A stretch of 60,000 bases of DNA from Apostichopus japonicus (lineage: Eukaryota; Echinodermata; Holothuroidea; Aspidochirotida; Stichopodidae). The stretch lies in the NCBI RefSeq assembly GCF_037975245.1, contig NC_092561.1, forward strand, positions 6,066,001-6,126,000, written 5' to 3'. Position numbers and translations under genes: made by a program. This document shows positions 1 to 14,589 of this stretch, one piece after another (within the stretch, counting starts at the first letter, position 1; each line of letters begins with the position of its first letter). The notes under the pieces are model-generated. The model was given only the letters and a program-made list of their open reading frames with translations. It was not told the DNA's origin and searched no databases.

Positions 1-1791
1 GTTCATTTGAAACCGGAATTCATTTAATTCGTTGGATTGTGTTCACCAAAATCAACGCGAGTTCACGAGTCTTGAATGAATATACGCAAAACATGACTGC
101 AGCAATAGTTTGAATCGGTACAGTACGTGAGTGAATAGCGCGACTATACTAGGACACTAGTTTCTTGTCTAAAACTTGGAAAATGGTCTGCGAATAATCA
201 AGGCTTAATTTACACAACTTTTCTGTTGGAAGATATGTTTCTCCATTGGGGTAAGTCATATATAGAGGAAACTATTGAATAAACACCGTAAATATAGGAC
301 GAGTTTATATTCGTTGCAACGAATGGATGCAGATATTTAACCTCGAAGTGAAGGTTTCTATGGTGATGACGTAACTTTTCCGACCAATCATGAGCGACTA
401 TTTACACATAATTGCAAACCTGTTTGGGAAAATAAAATTCGCGGCCGGGGCACGGAGAGGCCCTTTCCCTCCCACCGGCAGACTTCGTTGTTGAATGATT
501 GGTTGTTTCGCGCGCACGCGTTGTAGACAACCGTTGTGGCCCAATGGGTTGCAATACGCATAAAAAGGTATAAGCAAGACTTTTGAGATGAAATGAACCA
601 CAAAAAGTTATTGTTTATTTTTGTTCATTATATAATGAGCATATATATACATATATTATATTACAAATTGTGCAGAAACAACATAAATTAACATTTGGGA
701 AACCGCACGACGGAATGTCTACCTTTGTGTCTATAAGCGACAGTAGTAAATTTTGTGCGGATTCCACATCGTACAGACCAAAACTTCATCATCATCAGAT
801 GTTTGAATGAATTAGGCTTTAACCTGTAGTTAGGCCTATGGAGAGTATTCATTTCATCCTGCGTCTATGGTGAACATGTTACTTCTGTACATACTCGTAA
901 TCTATAGCTTGCGTACTCGTTATGGGTCGTGCATTAAGTATGGTATGGTTAAAACAAATTTCTGAGTGGGACGATTTAGTTTGATCAAATAATTGTGCTC
1001 TACTTTTTGAGAAACACTAGCCTAGGGAATTTATTTTTCATATTCTTCCTGGAAAGAAAACATCTCACGTCAAAATGGCTGTTCTGTTTGCTAATATAAA
1101 CAGATTCTTCTCGTACGAGGCATCGTGGCACATTTAATACGGGAGTGGCCTAATGTCGCTCCAATATCATTATGTGCGATTTGATTTCTTCTTTTTGTAG
1201 CCTGTAGGTCCACCAAAGACTCCGTATGGTACTATGTGGAACCGTAACGAATGTTTCAACGAGTTTCGCTATGTTCCAAGAAATAACAACATCATTGTCA
1301 GCCTTCCAACTTGTATTCCAATGCCACAGTTTGGTATACTTACAAAAGTACACTCACTGTCAATATACTCGGGCTCAGCAATCAAAACGGCTGAACTGTA
1401 CCGTTAACTTCACACATCACATGACGTCACTTCCTCAATAGCAACAGTGAAAAGAATAGAGAAGCACTACTATAGATTTACGTGCCCTCCAGCAACATCT
1501 TCAAAAGTTTACAAATTTATCAGCAATAAGGCTTCATAATTTTTGGTGCTCTGATGTTGGTGTGAAACTAATAGTTTTACGCTGTCGCCAAAGAAACCCG
1601 TAATGATGTCATAGTGAAGTACGTGTTGCTCTTCATAATAATAGTGACATTTTTTCTTAATGAGTATATAGCAAACTGCTTCACTCATAAATATAACTGC
1701 TGTGTCGAAGCCTTGAAGACGCCATATATCATGCACGATAAGTTTGTTTGGGAATATAGTCAGCAAACAGCTCTATACTTGTGGAGAGTAA
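1..1791. other. 3' flank of the RERG-like gene, no gene seen
   Basis: Mostly AT-rich non-coding sequence. Short open frames here have no recognisable domain or convincing splice context. It lies downstream of the minus-strand GTPase gene and may contain its 3' UTR. No AATAAA is seen within a few hundred bases of the stop; the nearest clear one on the minus strand is near 614-619. Confidence 0.5.
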
Positions 1792-2334
1792 TTAACTTAT
1801 GATAGCTTTCATCGGTTTAATGTCTTCTTCAGTGATAACTTCCGATTCAGGAAGCAAAATATTCCCATTCCAAAGGTCACTTAATCCTGTGAAACTGATG
1901 GATCTTTCCCTGGGTTTCGGTGGATTTGAATCAAGGTCTATTTTCGGATAACTGTTACTTTGTCCTCTTCTTTTCTTACCGAGAAATTTCGGTGACAAAT
2001 TTCCAGGTGTTTTCTTTCTACATTTGAAGTCGTTATAAAGAGTCAGAAATGCTTTTTGGACATCTTCGTGCGATTCTCTGACTGAGAGTTCCAAGAATGA
2101 ACATTTAAGCGCTTCTGATAAAGTCTGCGCTTCGTTCCTACCAACGATTCGATCATACTTCAAGTCCGTCTTATTGCCAATAATCAAAACGACTGGTTCG
2201 TAAGAACAGTTTCTTTTGGCGCGACAACAGAGAAATGTGAGTCGCATAACTTCTTCGAAGCTGCATCTGTCCGTGATAGAGTAAACGATGATGAAAGCGT
2301 CTGCCCATTTCAACTTTTCTTCGCTGTACTCCTC
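1792..2334 (-). CDS. RERG-like exon 4: NKxD motif and C-terminal tail
   Basis: Opens after TTTTGTAG with EEYSEEKLKWADAF, in phase 0 with DTAGQ. Contains VYSITDRCSFEEV, IIGNKTDL and LELSVRES (the SAK-box position), then a basic tail. The stop is TAA at 1792-1794. There is no CAAX motif. Confidence 0.85.
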   Translation of the reverse strand, partial: EEYSEEKLKWADAFIIVYSITDRCSFEEVMRLTFLCCRAKRNCSYEPVVLIIGNKTDLKYDRIVGRNEAQTLSEALKCSFLELSVRESHEDVQKAFLTLYNDFKCRKKTPGNLSPKFLGKKRRGQSNSYPKIDLDSNPPKPRERSISFTGLSDLWNGNILLPESEVITEEDIKPMKAIIS

Positions 2335-3659
2335 CTACAAAATGGTTGAGATAAAGATGAGGGGGGAAACGTTAAAGGATGACTATATGCATCAAATTCA
2401 TTTCGGTGTGTTATAAACTCTTTAAGAAACCACTGCTGTATAACTTGACAGGTCATAATCTATATGCAACTTTTACTGTATTGAGAAATGATCTCAGTAG
2501 CATTAGGGAAAGTAACCAATACTTTTGAAAACGTTTGGAAAATGTACACACAGTCACACACACACACACACGTACCGACATCATCATAATTTTTTTTTCT
2601 TAATGCCACTCGCCGCAGTGATCTAGTTAATCACCTTTTCACTAAATAATAGTTATCAAAACATTTTGGCAAGGTTTCCTATAAAGAAAAGACAAGACAA
2701 GTTAGAGCTCTGATTCCTTGTGATAAATCACTAATTTGGCGTCTGGTAATTATTTATAACCACCAAGCCGGGTGTGCAATGGTCTCACCTGACCAGCTGT
2801 GTCCAGAATTTCAAATTCCACAGGATAATCTTGACCATTCTCATCTGAAGGTGGCAATACTCTGTGTTTGTAGATCATTTCTGTTGAATCAAGAAACATT
2901 ACGATAAATGTATATAGTTTCGCAGATGAGTGAAAAGTGATGCTCGCTAGATTTCAACTTTTTTGTGGTTGTTGCCCCGACTGACTTTTGTAGTGGCATA
3001 AACTTTTATCGACCGGCTAAGGAAGGATACACAACGTTAACGTTGCACGCGACTCATATGTAAGGGAGTATATATGGTGTTTCCCTTAGAAGAAAAGAAA
3101 GTTTAGACGTCAAAATGGGGCATTCTGGGGCATTTATAGACTATATATAAAAGATGTCTGAAATTAGGTCTAAACGTAAGGTTGTGCTAATAAATACTTT
3201 GAATTGTGACGAATACTGGAGGTGGGGACCATACGGCCCCACCCCCCCTCCCCACCACTAAAATAATACCATGGAAGTGAAATCACCACAACAAATGGTT
3301 AAAATGCATGTAGAACAGCAAGCCAAATTTCCCGTATACGTGGGCAGAATCCCTATCCGTGAATTACAACTGAACCACAGTTAGTTACAGCAGGGAGCAG
3401 CTCCCTGGTTACAGGAATATACATCTAGATATATGTTACCTCTCATTTAACGGTCATTTTTCAACCACGAGCTTTGTGATATCTCTCGCAATATCAATTT
3501 TAAAGTTCATTTTGACTTACCTAGTGTTGGATCATACTCCCAAATGAAACGTTTGGTTACAAATCTAACAGTCAGAGCTGAGGAAGAAAATGGAAACGAT
3601 ACTTAAAAAGCTACAGAAATTGGCGGCCTACCGGTATTGAATTGTGAAATATTTTCCAC

Positions 3660-3735
<76 letters not shown>

Positions 3736-6700
3736 AAATTGTAGTGAGTTGGAAAATCAAGAACAGTGAAAAAACCTTCCAGCCTCCACCGGGATTCGAA
3801 CCCTTACCACTAGGCTATGGACGCTGATTGTATGTCCAGAGGTTCGAAACCGGTAAAGAAGGTCGTAATTCCACTGTAGGCGTTTGTCACCTGTATCGAA
3901 CAATACTAGTTCTGATTTGGTGACATATTTTGCCTTTCTCTAGAGACCAAACATGATGCTAACCAACTCGAAATCATTTGTGATTCCTAAAGCAGGATCT
4001 CGAAAGAAATACTTTGAACAGACATTGTTGTATGTATTTGTATTTTAAATCCTCCTACAAGCAGGAACTCGCGAAGAAGCCTCATTGGCTTATCAAAGCC
4101 GCAAGCTGACCGAAGTCACTCTCTTACCTTCAAATTTAACGTCCATGATTATGAATTGTCAATTGTCAACAACTCTGTAACTGGACGACGGACATTAATC
4201 TTGGGGTGACTCGAACCGGGTCTATTTGCCTTAGGATACCCCCCCCCCCGCCCCCATAAACAAACATGCACCACGATAACAATCAAATGACATGCCGTAA
4301 GCAAGTATATGTATATGACGTAGGCGGATGTATAACCCCCGCCAATATAATTAACACCCTCTTCAGGGGGTGGATCCAGGAATTAAGAAAAGGGGATGAC
4401 CCTATGGTCGTTGAAGGAGACGAGAATGGCGCATGCTGAGGCATATTTATAGGTCGGTCTAAATAAGTAGGTTTACACGCAAGTTGTGTTACAGCTACTT
4501 TTAATTATTTTGTTTTTTGAGGTTGAAAAGGGGGTTTGTACACCCCCCTCTCCCCGCCCAGCCCTCACACGAATGTGGATAAAAGCATGAATTGAATTAC
4601 AGTCCGTGCAATAAGCACAGTTGTAGAATTTTTTCAATTTAACTTCAGAGACAGTAAAAAGACAAAGAAAACTCTAGCTTATGAAGACCCAATGAAAGTG
4701 CCGTTTATTTTGGTTTTCCCCTTTAATAAAAATGATAGAGAGTATTATGTAATAACGGATAACTCCTCGCGTCACATGTTAATTAATACGTAAAATGCTC
4801 TTCAAGCTTCGTGTATGAATTGAACCCTTAAAAGCCCCAATATACGACTGATTATTTTACCTCTTATGACGTGTAATATCAGTCAATTTAAGGTAGTTTT
4901 AGTCGCGTACGTATCCGCATTAACTTAAAGGTCATCAGAATTAGCTGCCTCGAATTTTTACATGCTTGAAATTGCCAAAAGTATATTTTGTTTTTATTCA
5001 ATGCTTTTCCTCGAGGACTATTAGTGTAACTGACTAAATTTACTATATAGTATGCATCTGTCTTGCACTCTTCTGTGATGAGAAAAATGCTCTGAGATTG
5101 GCAGTAGAATGTAGTGTTAAAAATTTGAGCATGACTGACCATTATTTAAACTTTCTAGCATAATTAAACTTTCTAGCATATTTTGAGCTTTGGATATGTT
5201 GTCCTCATGCTCCTTTCATTCCCTATGCTGTAAGTATATAGAAATACATCAGGGTAATTGGTATACGTATACCTAAGTGTTTGCATGGGGATCCCTCTGT
5301 GAATAGTCAATGACTGTAATAGGATTGTGGTTTACCTTACATACTTTAAGGACTTTCATCGATTCATTTATGAGATCATTATTTTAAGCGCATCGAGTTG
5401 ACTCTGTATATGACGCTACTCCAGTTTAGTGGTACAATATGGAGCTATTAACTCACCCCAGCACAACACACACAATGAATGTAGACCTATAGGACAATAT
5501 TGTCAGTATAGCTAATAAGATCTACATACTCAACACACGTCAGCTAATTCTTATGGCAGCAATTATCGATTTTGCGGAGATTAAAACTGCATTAGCCCGG
5601 CTATACTAGTGTCGTGTCATATAATCGTGTTGCTTCTAGATTCTTTATTGCGGGTCATCAACTTTCTGGGATAAACAGAAAGGATATATACACAAGAGTC
5701 TTCCTGGAATAGTCTATACTAACGTGTTGCAAAAGTGCGTATGCGTACACTGGACCATTGACTTTTGATATCAGGTTTAAGAAACAGTATACGTTTGAAA
5801 TTGCACAGTGCAAAATGGTATATACCTCAACTTCATTAATGACCTAATTTAGCTACTATCTTAGCAAGATCAAATCAATTTTGACAGAGCTTCATAATAA
5901 CCTTCCTTTAGGCCTTGCGAAGTGGTCAGTTTTCCGGGTTATTTTGTTGTTGAAATTTCATACTATCAGCATCACAATCTCATATCTAAGTCCCAAGTTT
6001 GTTTTCGGGTAAGGCTCATTGTCTAACTTGCTGAAACTCCCTCGGGTAAAAACAGTTCACACGAGACAATTCCATTCATAATCTTTTCTTTTTACTCTCC
6101 CACCCGCTCCCACCCCATTCCCGTGAGAACCCATTCGTCAAACACCGATTCCCCCCCCCCCCCCTACACCATCTATTACTAGTAGAACATGTACGAGACT
6201 ATTATATCTAAGTTCTTTATAGTGTTCCAAGTTAGGCAAAATGACCAACTATATACTACTAAATAAACTAAACTAAATTCTACGTATATGTATAGCCTAC
6301 AAATTAAAGCTCAACACATTCAAAAAGTGCTGTTGTACTTTTCAACCCTCCGTCCAGTAGAGGCTCTCTTGTTGATATTCTGGACAGTTTTATATATAAA
6401 GTTTATTTGAGCGCTGTTTTATATGATACTCATGTGTATTAATTACTTTTGGCATGTAACGGAGATAACTCTACATATTTTTTAACGATATTTCCTACTC
6501 AATTACCACGGAAAGGGAGTTACAATATAGACCTTGTGACAAGCGCAGAGGAACCTTGTGACATGCGCAGAGGAAACCTTGTGACATGCGCAGAGGAATG
6601 TAACTTCCTCTTGATGTCAAAAGATACCTTAGGCAGAACTTAAGTGTTAATACGTCACAGACGAACGATAACAACGTTGAGTGCATGTGATGCTTCTAAC

Positions 6701-7543
6701 ACTATTCCGCTTTTAAAGATACCGTATACACCTTAAAAATATGGTTCAATGTCTAGAACGCTCCTTTAAGGCTAACTCGATAATGACACAGTCACCTCCT
6801 CGGTCCAGACCTAATTTTTTAATAAGTTTTAATAACTCGATGTCAGAAAAAAAGGTTTACTAATTTCTCACAATTTATAAAAGTAGAAATATAAAACCTG
6901 GCCAATAGAATATTAAAATTGTATTTAAAATATTTTGAAGGATCTGTACCGTAACATATCATTGTAATTTATTTCGTTAAACAGCCTTTATATATCATAC
7001 AGTCATACCCTAATGGCCATCAGTCAAAATTAAATAAATTGTCACTCGAGCCTGCCCGACCTGGCGGAGTTCCGACGCCCCTTGCAACATAATGTCATAT
7101 TATCCCGTATCCTGTCGAAACGGACAAAATAACTCTTTTCCGGTAAACTCTGAATTAATCAGACAACATTGAAAATTAACATCTAAATCAACTTAGCTAC
7201 ATGCTTGGCAAAGTAAGTAAACAATTTTCTCAGTATACAAGCCTATAACCGTTATTTCGATCTGCGGTGATAGTTGTATGAATGACAACAACAAAATAAA
7301 GTAAAAATACATAAAAAAAAATTAAAAAAACTTTAAAAAAAACTCACCAGTTTTACCAACGGACGCTTGTCCCAGTACAATCACCTTGAAAGTTTTTCCG
7401 ACACCGCCATTAAACCTAGCCCCGAGCGACAGGGATGATTTTCTCCTCTGTACCGATGACGATGATGTTGTTGTTGTTGACACAGAATCTGGTTTACTAT
7501 TTACAGGTGGCGAATTCATACTCATCTTTAACGTGGGAGACAT
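1792..7543 (-). CDS. RERG-like Ras-superfamily small GTPase, four coding exons
   Basis: Joining 7348-7543, 3521-3577, 2789-2880 and 1792-2334 gives one 295-residue frame with GT/AG introns and matching phases. Residues 1-50 form a Ser/Thr-rich N-terminal extension. The P-loop GQASVGKT is at 58-65. TKRFIWEYDPTLE (73-85) covers switch I, DTAGQE (111-116) switch II, and NKTD (169-172) binds guanine. LTVRFVTKRFIWEYDPTLE is close to RERG, with RASL11/RASL12 as more distant relatives. Ras position 12 is Ala, as in RERG, and position 13 is Ser. The switch II Gln (Ras Q61) is kept. The C-terminus ends KAIIS with no CAAX box, so membrane anchoring by prenylation is not expected. The tail (about 210-295) is basic and Ser/Pro-rich. 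As a family, these proteins bind GTP/GDP and some restrain growth; the partner and role of this one are not visible. The ATG at 7543 is the first Met of an open exon; no upstream coding exon is evident. Confidence 0.85.
2789..2880 (-). CDS. RERG-like exon 3: switch II
   Basis: A 92-nt exon. The acceptor is TTGATTCAACAG and the donor CAG/GTGAGA. The split Glu codon completes DPTLE, and the exon ends in LDTAGQ. The strand between the switches carries a short acidic insert (PPSDENGQD). Confidence 0.85.
3521..3577 (-). CDS. RERG-like exon 2: switch I
   Basis: A 57-nt exon with acceptor TTCTTCCTCAG and donor CTAG/GTAAG. It encodes ALTVRFVTKRFIWEYDPTL, the most RERG-like stretch of the protein. 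Confidence 0.85.
3661..3734. repeat. (TA)n microsatellite
   Basis: An uninterrupted TA run joined directly to the 3' end of the minus-strand tRNA-derived SINE at 3735-4026, inside intron 2 of the RERG-like gene. Confidence 0.95.
3735..4026 (-). repeat. tRNA-derived SINE, family B
   Basis: Reverse-strand copy of the element at 13876-14176. The head holds a B-box-like GGTTCGAATCC (as its complement) followed by GGTGGAGGCTGGAAGG. The body is shared over nearly its whole length with the plus-strand copy, and the 3' end runs into the TA array. It is not a functional tRNA gene: the cloverleaf is incomplete and the unit is much longer. Confidence 0.8.
4028..4222 (-). repeat. tRNA-derived SINE, family A (diverged copy)
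   Basis: Shares CAAGCAGGAACTCGCGAAGA and TTATCAAAGCCGCAAGCTGA with copies at 12865, 48241 and 50430. The tRNA-like head, on the higher-coordinate side, is degraded here. It abuts the family B SINE. Confidence 0.75.
4223..6532. other. RERG-like intron 3, mostly unique non-coding
   Basis: No exon or gene seen. 4365-4570 looks like a diverged dispersed repeat: a GGGGGTGGATCC-type start, then a TTTACACGCAAG core that recurs elsewhere in the window, then a C-rich end. A poly-C tract lies at 6151-6165. Confidence 0.4.
6533..6598. repeat. 22-bp tandem repeat, three copies
   Basis: Three near-identical units of CCTTGTGACATGCGCAGAGG type lie in RERG-like intron 3. Two of the three carry ATGCGCA, resembling half of an NRF1 site. 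Confidence 0.8.
7348..7543 (-). CDS. RERG-like exon 1: N-terminal extension and P-loop
   Basis: Encodes residues 1-65, ending in SVGKT. The donor reads ACTG/GTGAGT (phase 1). The Ser/Thr/Arg-rich first 50 residues are longer than the short N-terminus of RERG. Confidence 0.8.
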
Positions 7544-7843
7544 TGCTGATAATCTTTATAAATATTTAGTACCTCCTCTGCAAGAAAATAAAAGGATAGG
7601 TATACAATACTATCAATGATGACGGGAACACGATTTATGTTCGACACAAAACGAGAACAAAGTCTTCGTTTTTTTACTATCCCCTGCTTCTTTGATTATG
7701 ACTCTTTTCCTCTCTCCGTCTGAATTATGCTAATTCTTGATCTAGCTTTGAGAGGCTTCACAGGGGCAACGACAAAATTCAAATCTTTACGAACCGAATG
7801 CTCAGTGCTCTGAAAAAGAAGTGTATTATGTGCTACAGACAAG

Positions 7844-9909
<2,066 letters not shown>

Positions 9910-10509
9910 GTGAATAACTTCTCCCCCAACAAATATATATGTACATTGACATTTGAATTTTCCCACTATAACTTTGTCCACGGAAGGCACCGTTGCTAGT
10001 GTGACCTCTGTGACCTCGCAACCAAAAAATGATAAAGAAATATCTTCCATTCTTTTTCTCTCTTTTCTGTTTTGCTTAATCTGCTTATTTTTTATTTTAT
10101 TTTTTTTTTCATTAGCAAAATTTCAACCTCAATTTCCATCTGCCTTAGCTGAAAATCATGCCAAGCAACACGTGAGACTTTCCTCAATGTCCCTCATCAT
10201 TATCATAGATCGTTCTTTTGGTTGGTAAATGATTGAAAACAAAACAAAAAAACAAAAATTAGAACCAAGAAAACCGTCACAGGAATTCAGAACTCCCATT
10301 GAGTCATTACAATTTATGATTACAGGTTATACGCATGTTGGGTTCTTTCTTTTTTCCCCCTTTCGAAAGCCGTATGACGGCTACCAAGCAACAAACCATC
10401 CTACTTCATCTCCGATGCGCCCAGAGATTATGAATAAATAACTCATTCAAACGTTTCAGGCCAAAGATTTTGTGCTTCGAAGCTATGTCGTGGGATGCAT
10501 ACATACACA

Positions 10510-10722
<213 letters not shown>

Positions 10723-12864
10723 TACATATATATATTCCCTTATTTTAATGTACATTTTTTTTTTTAAAATGCACGTTAAATATACTTAATTTTTCGATTA
10801 ACTGTCAATGTCTTCATTTCATTTCTCACCCCGTGACTGTCAGTGTAAGGTCAGATTTTGTTCTTTGATAACATATTTGATAAGACATTACCCATCTTGA
10901 CTCATCTCAAACGCGAAATCATTTCCTATCCTCATCACGTTCTTCCACTTCTGAATCCGGAAGATGAGACATATGACGTCAGTTCATTCATAGGTCTACA
11001 CTTGGGAACATATTGGAATTTGCGGGCAATTTTGCTGTGTTTTGAAAGTCAACGTTTTGTAATATAATTCACAACAATATTTATGTAAACATTATCATGT
11101 GAAAAATGGAAAGAGATGACATTGACAACATCTCCACTTGTGCTGTTGTTTTTTCTTTTTCTTCTTTCTAAATATACGCCATTTCCGAAATGATTTAAAG
11201 TTTAGCATACGCAAATGTAAATTATGGGAAATATTTGTTACATTTTTATTTGAAAGTATCAATTATGTTTCCCTTCTTTTAAATCAATTTTTTTCTCCTT
11301 TGTGGTTTTCTCATTGCGAAGGAGTGGGATGGATGGAGGAGGTGGAATTTTTTATCCGCTTTCGCGACAGCTTTGAAGCACGCTCTATGGTTGGAGATGG
11401 CTTCTGGAATCCCACTAAAAGGCATTTGCATGTATGAAAACATTATTAATCATGAATTATAATTACCACAAAATGTATAAAAAAAGAGTAAAAAACAATA
11501 TTAAAATAAAAAAGTTAGAAGAGCAATTTTCATCATCTTTCGGCTTCGTTATTTTATTTTTGCAAAAACCGTTGAAGCGAAATCAACGCGTTGGATTTAT
11601 TTCCGATATTTTTTCTTTACAGCACTATATCCTCTAAAATATCAATATATTTATAAATTAAAATATATATATATTACTATAATATCATTCAAATTGTGAA
11701 TCCAGCCATGAATTTCGTATAAAATTGCTTTATTACTATAGAAATGAGACAAAATATGTGTATACTCTGCCTACTGCATTATACACCGGCGAAATATTCC
11801 ATCACGATCAAAATCAACGTGAACAACAAGAAATAAGAATGAATGTATAATTTCGATTTTCCATCTAATAATCCTTTGCCTTTGACCAAGAAAACCGACC
11901 GATAAATTTCACGCGTTATTCAAAGCGACAGAGACCACGAGAAAAAAAAAACACGATTTTTTTTTTTTAAATGTTCACACCAAAGATCGGGTGATAAAAT
12001 TCACAAGATATGGAAAATATTGCTTCAGTCGGGGGTTTGACCTCAGAAGGAACTGGTTTTTCACAGCTCTTTGAACTCCGTTCACCCTTGTTCTGTGACG
12101 TAATGTAATTGGAGTTGAAACATTGTTACTACTTACTCGAAAACATCCCACCCTGAAATGAAACCAGAAAACGACTGGCACTTGGTTAAAGATACAGCAG
12201 CTTATAAACACCGCGCTGTGTAATTTTCTTACCACGATGGAAGTCACGTTTCTAAACCCACAATCTAGCAATCTTTGGTGCTTTAAAAACATTTTTCCTA
12301 AAGGTATCGACAGTCAATCGACGTGCCTAAAAGCAAAACGGTCTTACAAACAACTTTTCCCCTGACACGTGGACAAATAGTAATGGTGAGTTTAAAAAAG
12401 AAATAAATAACAAAATAAAAGAAAAAAGGCCTACGGAAGATTTCCACAATAAAGTAAGTATACGACAATAAACGATTTTTTTTTTTATTCTGGTTTACCA
12501 AAGAGAAGTCTTTGCCCTGGTTCCATTAACCCGGGCAGTTGAAACGACGACACAATTGTTTAGAGAAAAAATACTACTTTTGTTTTGTTTAATAAGCGAA
12601 CAAACAGTGGGTAAATATATACACGCGCGGGATAATTGAGCTTAGGGAATTATTTTCAGCGTTATATGAATACATGGACTGTTAAGGTTCAGTGTAATAA
12701 AATTTAAAAAAAAGGGGGGGGAGACTTTTCCCGTCAATATTTGCATAGGAAGGAGAAGATGAAGAGAATGCAAGTTATTGGAAAGAGAAGATGAAACAGG
12801 ATATATGAAGAGGTAGACATCCAGAGTGGACTGTGGCACACTGATTAGGAACTCTGATACTGTT
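10723..12864. other. Intergenic, no gene seen
   Basis: AT-rich sequence with A/T homopolymer tracts. The short open frames are low-complexity or lack any recognisable domain. Confidence 0.4.
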
Positions 12865-13111
12865 GCTATGTGTGTATGTATATGTACTTTAGTATCCTCC
12901 TGCAAGCAGGAACTCGCGAAGAAGCCATCATTGGCTTATCAAAGCCGCAAGCTGACCGAAGTCAGTCTCTTAGATTCATATTTAATGTCCATGGTTATGA
13001 ATTGTCTATTGTCAACAACTCTGTAACTGGACGACATACATTAATCTTGGAGTGACTCGAACTGACCTTATGATTGAAAGGCACCGGCGTTAACCACTGA
13101 CCTAACACTCC
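12865..13111 (-). repeat. tRNA-derived SINE, family A
   Basis: Read on the minus strand it begins with a tRNA-like head: an A-box-like AGTGGTTAACGCCGG and a B-box-like AGTTCGAGTCACTCC. The body follows, with TCAGCTTGCGGCTTTGATAA and TTCGCGAGTTCCTGCTTG, ending in AGGAGGATACTAAAGTACAT. Four copies occur in the window. Confidence 0.85.
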
Positions 13112-13875
13112 CTGGTTCTTCTATATAACTTTGGTGATTCTATATAGCGTATTTGATACCGTAGGTCAGTCCGGTAGCTGCACTGACTTCCGTTACCACC
13201 CCCCCCCCCCAAAACACACACACACAACCCGCCTACGCCAATAAGAGCAACGAGTGTGTCAACACTCGTTACTGATATTCCATTGGTATTTTTGCATGTA
13301 GTTTGCATCCGCAGGTGCCAATTAACTCTGGTTAATCCCATCGTCTGAGGTCAGAGGTCAAACTATTCAGCAATATAGCCTACTTAACCATTTGTCGGTT
13401 TGACCAACTGCTTCCAACTGTTGTAAGATTCTATCTTCAATTGTTTTTTATTCTACATGCTCTTAATTTTCGTACCGTGTGAGTCTAATTTATTCGGCAA
13501 TTTTTGTGAAATTAATTTTTTTATTCTGAATGAGCTACACTCTGTGCAACTCGAACGGGAATACATACATACAACTATACTGTACAAATGACGTTACACT
13601 CTTACTGCCTGCCTGTATGATTATCACCGTTAATGTGTGTAGCATACGAAATGTCAGCCGACGTATTAAAGACCAATAAAAAATTATTAAAAAAGGAATA
13701 GTACAGTCAGATCGTGTCAAATCTTTAAGATAATTAATAGAGATTAATCAAGGTAAATAATACAGATAAATTGGTGATAGGTAAAAGATTGCTTCTTAAA
13801 AGATTGTACGATGTTTTCAATTATATATATATATTCATTTGCATTTGTCGTTTAACTCCATTTCATTAACATAAA

Positions 13876-14176
13876 GTCTGTTGAAAGTATCTCTTTCGAG
13901 ATCCGGCTTTAGGAATCACAAATGATTTCGAGTTGGTTAGCATCATGTTTGATCTTTCGAGTAAGGCAAATATGTCACCAAAACAGAAGTAGTATTGTTC
14001 GATACAGGTGACAAACGCCTACAATGGAATTATGACCTTCCTGACCGGTTTCGAACCGCTGGACATACAGTGGTTAGGGTGTCCGCGTATACAGCGGGAG
14101 ACCCGGGTTCGAATCCCGGTGGAGGCTGGAAGTTTTTTCCACGGTTCTGGATTTTCCAACTCACTACGATTTCAAT
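13876..14176 (+). repeat. tRNA-derived SINE, family B (full copy)
   Basis: The most complete plus-strand copy. A-box-like TGGTTAGGGTGTCCGCG and B-box GGTTCGAATCC lie near 14070-14125, preceded by about 190 bp of body and followed by GTGGAGGCTGGAAG, ACGATTTCAATTATATATA and a short TA/GA tail. The tRNA-like part is internal, so the conserved left block belongs to the element or reflects a composite. Confidence 0.8.
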
Positions 14177-14589
14177 TATATATATATAGAGAGAGAGATA
14201 GATATATTGTGTGTTTATTTATATTGTGTGTGCATTTGTGTCACCTCTTTCGTAGAGCTTTATCAATTTTAAGCAATAAGCCTGAAATTTAATTAATTGT
14301 CATATGAACTAGATACATTATTTACAACCACAGTAGTGACCCCAATAACGTAACGTGATTATATCAATCATTATATTATACATCCCGAAACGGTATAGTT
14401 AGAAATTCACTATAAAATTCACCAGATTGCTTAGAATTTGTTCCTCGTTCTTTATTCCTGCTGGAAATATCCTTTCAGCAAATCAGCAGTAGCTTCGTCT
14501 CGATCGTTTGGATTTTAATCACGTGGTAACGTCACGTGGTTTCTTTTGTAATATTCTAGTTGATTGAACGGTAAGATAGAATTACCCCA

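Noticed and set aside
14065-14130. Possible tRNA gene with A and B boxes
   Set aside because: The cloverleaf is incomplete and the same sequence recurs inside longer repeats at 3735 and 10642: a SINE head, not a tRNA gene.
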